A stretch of DNA of 8,561 nucleotides from Sulfurimonas sp. (lineage in GTDB: Bacteria > Campylobacterota > Campylobacteria > Campylobacterales > Sulfurimonadaceae): contig JAGGWO010000034.1 of assembly GCA_021157485.1 (NCBI GenBank), forward strand, positions 1 to 8,561, read 5' to 3'. The notes below the pieces were generated by a model. The model saw nothing but the letters and a program-made list of their open reading frames with translations, was not told where the DNA came from and did not search any database. Shown here piece after piece: positions 6,269 through 8,561 of this stretch (position 1 is the first letter of the stretch; each line of letters starts with the position of its first letter). The translations under genes were made by a program, and so were the position numbers.

Positions 6269-6318
6269 TCATAGTATAAATGATGTTTACAAGAATATAG
6301 CTATTGATATTTTGCAAT

Positions 6319-6349
6319 AATGGATTATCCACCATTAAAATGGATTATC
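6319..6349. repeat. Direct repeat of 11 bases at the 3' end of the NicO gene
   Basis: AATGGATTATC occurs at 6319-6329 and again at 6339-6349, a period of exactly 20 bases. The second copy encodes the end of the NicO protein (DNPF-stop); the first lies just past the stop. The same stretch holds a short dyad, TAATGG (6318-6323) with CCATTA (6332-6337), that could act as a weak terminator, but no T tract follows. The rest of 6196-6334 holds the cytochrome promoter region only. Confidence 0.5.
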
Positions 6350-7111
6350 TATCTCCTGAGGAGCAAATAAACTTTGAGCATTTATACTAAATAAAAAAAT
6401 ACCTAAAAGTATAATAAAAATAGCACCAAGCATTTCTAGTAAATACCCTTTTGTTTTTAAGTAGTTTCCACTTTTTGATGACGCATAGCTAGTTAAGATT
6501 CCAGCTAGTGAAATAGTAAAACCCATACCTATACTCATTGAAATAGCTGATAAAACCCCAAGATATAAATTACCAGCACTTATACAAAATAATACAATAG
6601 TCATAACTCCAGGGCAAGGGACTATTCCTGCAGAAAAAGCTACAGCATACTCTGACTTTTCTTTTGAAAAATTGGTTCGTTCTTTCTCTTTTTTTGCTTT
6701 TATCGCTTTTATAAATAAGTAAATTCCAACTGCTATGATCATTACGGCTGATATTATCATAGAAATATTGCTAAGTTCTTTAAATGTTTTAGAGAAAAAT
6801 CCTTGTAAAATAAAGTAAACAATAAATGTAATACTCAAAGCTGAAAGAGCGTGTACAATGGAGATAAGATATCCTAATTTTATAGCTTCTTTGTAGCTAC
6901 CACCACGAGATAAAAAATAAAACGAAACCAATGCTTTGCCATGACCTGGACCAGCTGCATGAACTAAACCGTATATAAATGAAATACCTAGTACTACTAT
7001 AGCAGCACTTAAACCATCTTCATTTACCGATTTTATATATGAAGAAATTGAGCTGTTTAAATAATATTGCCAATTTACAATTTGATTAAAAAATTCTTTA
7101 TATAGGTTCAT
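6335..7111 (-). CDS. NicO-family nickel/cobalt-type metal permease
   Basis: A 258-residue inner-membrane protein with about six hydrophobic segments (roughly 35-53, 76-105, 115-137, 156-180, 183-209, 223-243). The family signature HAAGPGHGK lies at 51-59 with His51 and His57, and the second signature AGIVPCPG at 161-168. These are the hallmarks of the NicO/RcnA family, which moves Ni2+ or Co2+; the exact ion and direction cannot be read here. The loop between segments 3 and 4 is rich in Lys and Glu (KAKKEKERTNFSKEKSE) and lacks the His-rich stretch of RcnA exporters. It starts by ATGA overlap with the DUF1007 gene, a common pairing of the two families, so DUF1007 probably handles metal on the periplasmic side. 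Confidence 0.85.
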   Translation of the reverse strand: MNLYKEFFNQIVNWQYYLNSSISSYIKSVNEDGLSAAIVVLGISFIYGLVHAAGPGHGKALVSFYFLSRGGSYKEAIKLGYLISIVHALSALSITFIVYFILQGFFSKTFKELSNISMIISAVMIIAVGIYLFIKAIKAKKEKERTNFSKEKSEYAVAFSAGIVPCPGVMTIVLFCISAGNLYLGVLSAISMSIGMGFTISLAGILTSYASSKSGNYLKTKGYLLEMLGAIFIILLGIFLFSINAQSLFAPQEIDNPF

Positions 7112-7647
7112 TTGATATCTTTAATTTGCATAGCATAGCCGAAGTATCTTTCATTATCAACTTTTCTAATGCTAAAATTTAAGTTTTTATTTAAAGGTTC
7201 TACTGATGATTTTTTTAGCATAAAAGCGATGTAATAATTTTTATGGTAAAACAGAAGGTTACTCTCTTTTACTTCAAAGCTGCAAATAAGATCAAATGAG
7301 TATATTAATCTTCCCATTTTATTTATAGTAACCACAAAATTATCTAACTTTTGTATCTTTGCATTTTCATTTTTTGGTACTATTTTTAAGTAATAGTTAT
7401 TTTTTTTTAATGATTTTATAGCGTTTTTTTTTATTCGAGAGAGCTCTTTTTTATTTAACTGATTGTCTTTATCTCTATCATACTTCATTATAAGCATAGA
7501 TGAAGTCATCTGGTCGAACTTCCATTGTAAACTAAGTGAAGTAGCTTTATTATTTTGGATATTTATTTTAGGATAAATATCGACAAAAATGTGAGGATGT
7601 GCAAATAGAGCAACACTTGTAAGTAAAAAAGTTATTAATAATTTCAT
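7108..7647 (-). CDS. DUF1007 periplasmic protein, partner of the NicO permease
   Basis: A 179-residue secreted protein of the DUF1007 family. The signal peptide MKLLITFLLTSVALFA would be cut before His17, giving a mature protein starting His-Pro-His (17-19) in the family motif AHPHIFVDIYPKI. Residues 57-68 read DRDKDNQLNKKE, with Asp57, Asp59, Asp61, Gln63, Asn65 and Glu68 at the ligand positions of an EF-hand calcium loop. The remainder is probably beta-rich (FVVTINKMGRLIYSFDLICSF). Its start has AGGA six bases upstream. The stop overlaps the start of the NicO gene, which implies one transcript and a shared role in metal transport, perhaps presenting or buffering metal in the periplasm (inference). 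Confidence 0.8.
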   Translation of the reverse strand: MKLLITFLLTSVALFAHPHIFVDIYPKINIQNNKATSLSLQWKFDQMTSSMLIMKYDRDKDNQLNKKELSRIKKNAIKSLKKNNYYLKIVPKNENAKIQKLDNFVVTINKMGRLIYSFDLICSFEVKESNLLFYHKNYYIAFMLKKSSVEPLNKNLNFSIRKVDNERYFGYAMQIKDIK

Positions 7648-7690
7648 ATCTTATCCTAAGTTTTTTATTTTTCAAGGAACTCTTAACGAG

Positions 7691-7699
7691 ATTTTACCA
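7691..7699 (-). promoter_or_regulatory. Predicted extended -10 promoter of the DUF1007-NicO pair
   Basis: TGGTAAAAT on the - strand fits the extended -10 form TGnTATAAT with one mismatch. Transcription would begin near 7684, giving a leader of about 36 bases. No -35 box and no FNR-like dyad lie at -41. No clear terminator for the upstream acetyltransferase gene is visible between 7700 and 7775, so read-through is possible. Confidence 0.4.
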
Positions 7700-7775
7700 A
7701 ATTTTATTAAAATCTTTATAAAATCCCAATTCTAAAAATAAGTGCAATTTTTGAAAGTGAGTTTGTTTATATTGG

Positions 7776-8243
7776 CTAATCCATCCAGTGAGTCGGGTCA
7801 TAGCCATCAGTTGGACGAACAACCTCTTTTTTTTCTAGCTTTTTAGTAAGTAAAAAACTATCATTTTCTTTTTCAAATCCAAACTTTTCATAAAACTTTA
7901 GAGCCTTTGGTTTTGCACTGATGTCGATAGTTAGCTCATTATAAAGTGCAGCAGCCTCTTGTAAAAACTGCTCCATCATAAATATTCCTACACCCTGTTT
8001 TTTAAACTTAGGGACTATGGCAACACTCATTCTTGGAGCCTCATCTATGTTTAATCGCCTTGAGAAGATTGCACCGGCAATTTCACCATCAACTAAAGCG
8101 TAAAGACCTAAATCTTTGTCAGTAAAACCAAAAAACTCTGTATATTTTTTTAACTCTTCACTCTTGTCAGGATGTGCGTATTTAAACATATCTATAACTA
8201 TCTTTTGCTCACTTGAACGTAAAAAATATAATTCTCTACTCAT
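7776..8243 (-). CDS. GNAT-family N-acetyltransferase
   Basis: A 155-residue cytoplasmic acetyltransferase using acetyl-CoA. The core strand and pyrophosphate loop are at 72-93 (MSVAIVPKFKKQGVGIFMME), with the K-x-x-G-x-G form of the Q/RxxGxG/A motif at 81-86. The second motif, AKPKALKFYEKFGFE (110-124), carries Tyr118 at the usual general-acid position. Earlier strands (GLYALVDGEIAGAIF) complete the fold. A short polar tail after residue 138 ends in DGYDPTHWMD, whose role is unknown. The acceptor substrate cannot be inferred; peptide, small molecule and antibiotic are all possible. The ATG overlaps the stop of the ABC-F gene as ATGA, with GAGGAG five bases upstream, so the two are co-translated. 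Confidence 0.85.
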   Translation of the reverse strand: MSRELYFLRSSEQKIVIDMFKYAHPDKSEELKKYTEFFGFTDKDLGLYALVDGEIAGAIFSRRLNIDEAPRMSVAIVPKFKKQGVGIFMMEQFLQEAAALYNELTIDISAKPKALKFYEKFGFEKENDSFLLTKKLEKKEVVRPTDGYDPTHWMD

Positions 8244-8561
8244 CCTAGCTCCTCTATTTTATTTTCATACTCTGCGTTTATATCTTCAAGTTCCATCGAT
8301 AACTCTTCAAACTCTTCGAACATCTCTTCAACTTTTTTCTCTTCATCTGAGACTGTTTTTGAGAGTTCCATGAGTGTTGTACTGTCTCCAGAGTTTGAAG
8401 CCTTAATGAGTTCTTGATGATGAACTTCTAGTTGTTCTTCAAGTTTCATGATTGCGTTTTCTAGCTTTTGCACTTTTTTCTTTAGGGGAGAAGTGAGTTT
8501 GTTGCGTTCACGTACCAATTCAGCTTTAAGTTTTTTATTCTCTTTATTATTAGATTTAGGA
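8240..8561 (-). CDS. ABC-F ATPase, C-terminal coiled-coil fragment (start lies beyond the window)
   Basis: The - strand frame is open to the window edge without a stop and gives the last 106 residues of a protein. The segment NKLTSPLKKKVQKLENAIMKLEEQLEVHHQEL, followed by a short loop and a Glu-rich second helix (EEKKVEEMFEEFEELSMELE), matches the two-helix coiled-coil C-terminal domain of Uup/YheS-type ABC-F ATPases. The Lys/Asn-rich stretch before it (PKSNNKENKKLKAE) is the usual linker after the second ATPase domain. Such proteins act on the ribosome or bind nucleic acid through this tail. The ATPase domains themselves lie outside, so the subfamily is not assigned. An apparent TTG start at 8516-8518 is just an internal Leu codon. 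Confidence 0.7.
   Translation of the reverse strand, partial: PKSNNKENKKLKAELVRERNKLTSPLKKKVQKLENAIMKLEEQLEVHHQELIKASNSGDSTTLMELSKTVSDEEKKVEEMFEEFEELSMELEDINAEYENKIEELG

Noticed and set aside
6255..6280. A + strand sigma-70 promoter (TTGACA ... TATAAA)
   Set aside because: The spacer is only 14 bases, no + strand gene lies downstream, and TTGACA is better explained as half of the FNR-like dyad.
6268..6284. Short inverted repeat ATCAT-N7-ATGAT
   Set aside because: Arms of 5 bp in AT-rich sequence are expected by chance and no gene context supports it.
6304..6317. A second FNR-like dyad, TTGAT-ATTT-TGCAA
   Set aside because: It has two mismatches in one half and sits about 90 bases before the predicted cytochrome start, too far for a typical activator site; chance is likely in this AT-rich DNA.
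8116..8373. A + strand open frame across the acetyltransferase/ABC-F junction
   Set aside because: It is antisense to two well-supported coupled genes, and its Leu/Ser/Phe-rich repetitive translation is a reflection of the Glu/Lys coiled coil.

Overview
The window is AT-rich chromosomal DNA from a Gram-negative bacterium, most likely a member of the Campylobacterota (Epsilonproteobacteria; Sulfurimonas/Arcobacter-like). The evidence is the base composition and the tightly packed genes. It also includes a soluble multi-PAS histidine kinase with an H-box of the style MxxMGEMISMIAHQWRQPLN, a hemerythrin-PAS protein, a secreted multiheme cytochrome c and a DUF1007/NicO metal-transport pair. The genus is inferred from protein style, not from a marker gene. 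I see no rRNA, tRNA, CRISPR array, insertion sequence, phage gene or riboswitch, and no gene-free stretch reaches 150 bases.

Left part (1-4004). The end of a probable flavin reductase runs on the + strand into the stop of a 608-residue three-PAS histidine kinase on the - strand. An AT-rich divergent promoter region (2004-2135) separates the kinase from a + strand operon. That operon holds a secreted two-Cys glutathione peroxidase, a YgjP-type zinc metallopeptidase that overlaps it by ATGA, and a PAS protein with a degenerate GGDEF domain (SDSKF in place of the catalytic motif).

Middle part (4001-6334). Two - strand genes each have their own promoter: a hemerythrin-PAS (DUF438-type) protein and a pentaheme periplasmic cytochrome c. 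Upstream of each lies a near-consensus FNR/CRP-type dyad (TTGAT-N4-ATCAA with one mismatch), centred about 41 bases before the predicted transcription start, which is the class II activator position. This is the most informative pattern in the window. It suggests that an FNR/CRP-family regulator co-controls an O2/NO-binding sensor-like protein and an electron-transfer cytochrome. A perfect 14-bp hairpin between the two genes looks like the cytochrome terminator and overlaps one of the boxes.

Right part (6335-8561), all - strand. A DUF1007 periplasmic protein and a NicO-family metal permease are coupled by ATGA. Before them lie a GNAT acetyltransferase and the C-terminal coiled coil of an ABC-F ATPase, also coupled by ATGA; the ABC-F gene runs off the window edge.

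Overall this looks like ordinary chromosomal sequence with redox, stress and metal functions. I do not see a clearly new multi-gene system. The points most worth following up are the paired FNR-like promoters, the catalytically dead GGDEF protein, the heme-free half of the cytochrome, and the His-Pro-His mature terminus of the DUF1007 protein.
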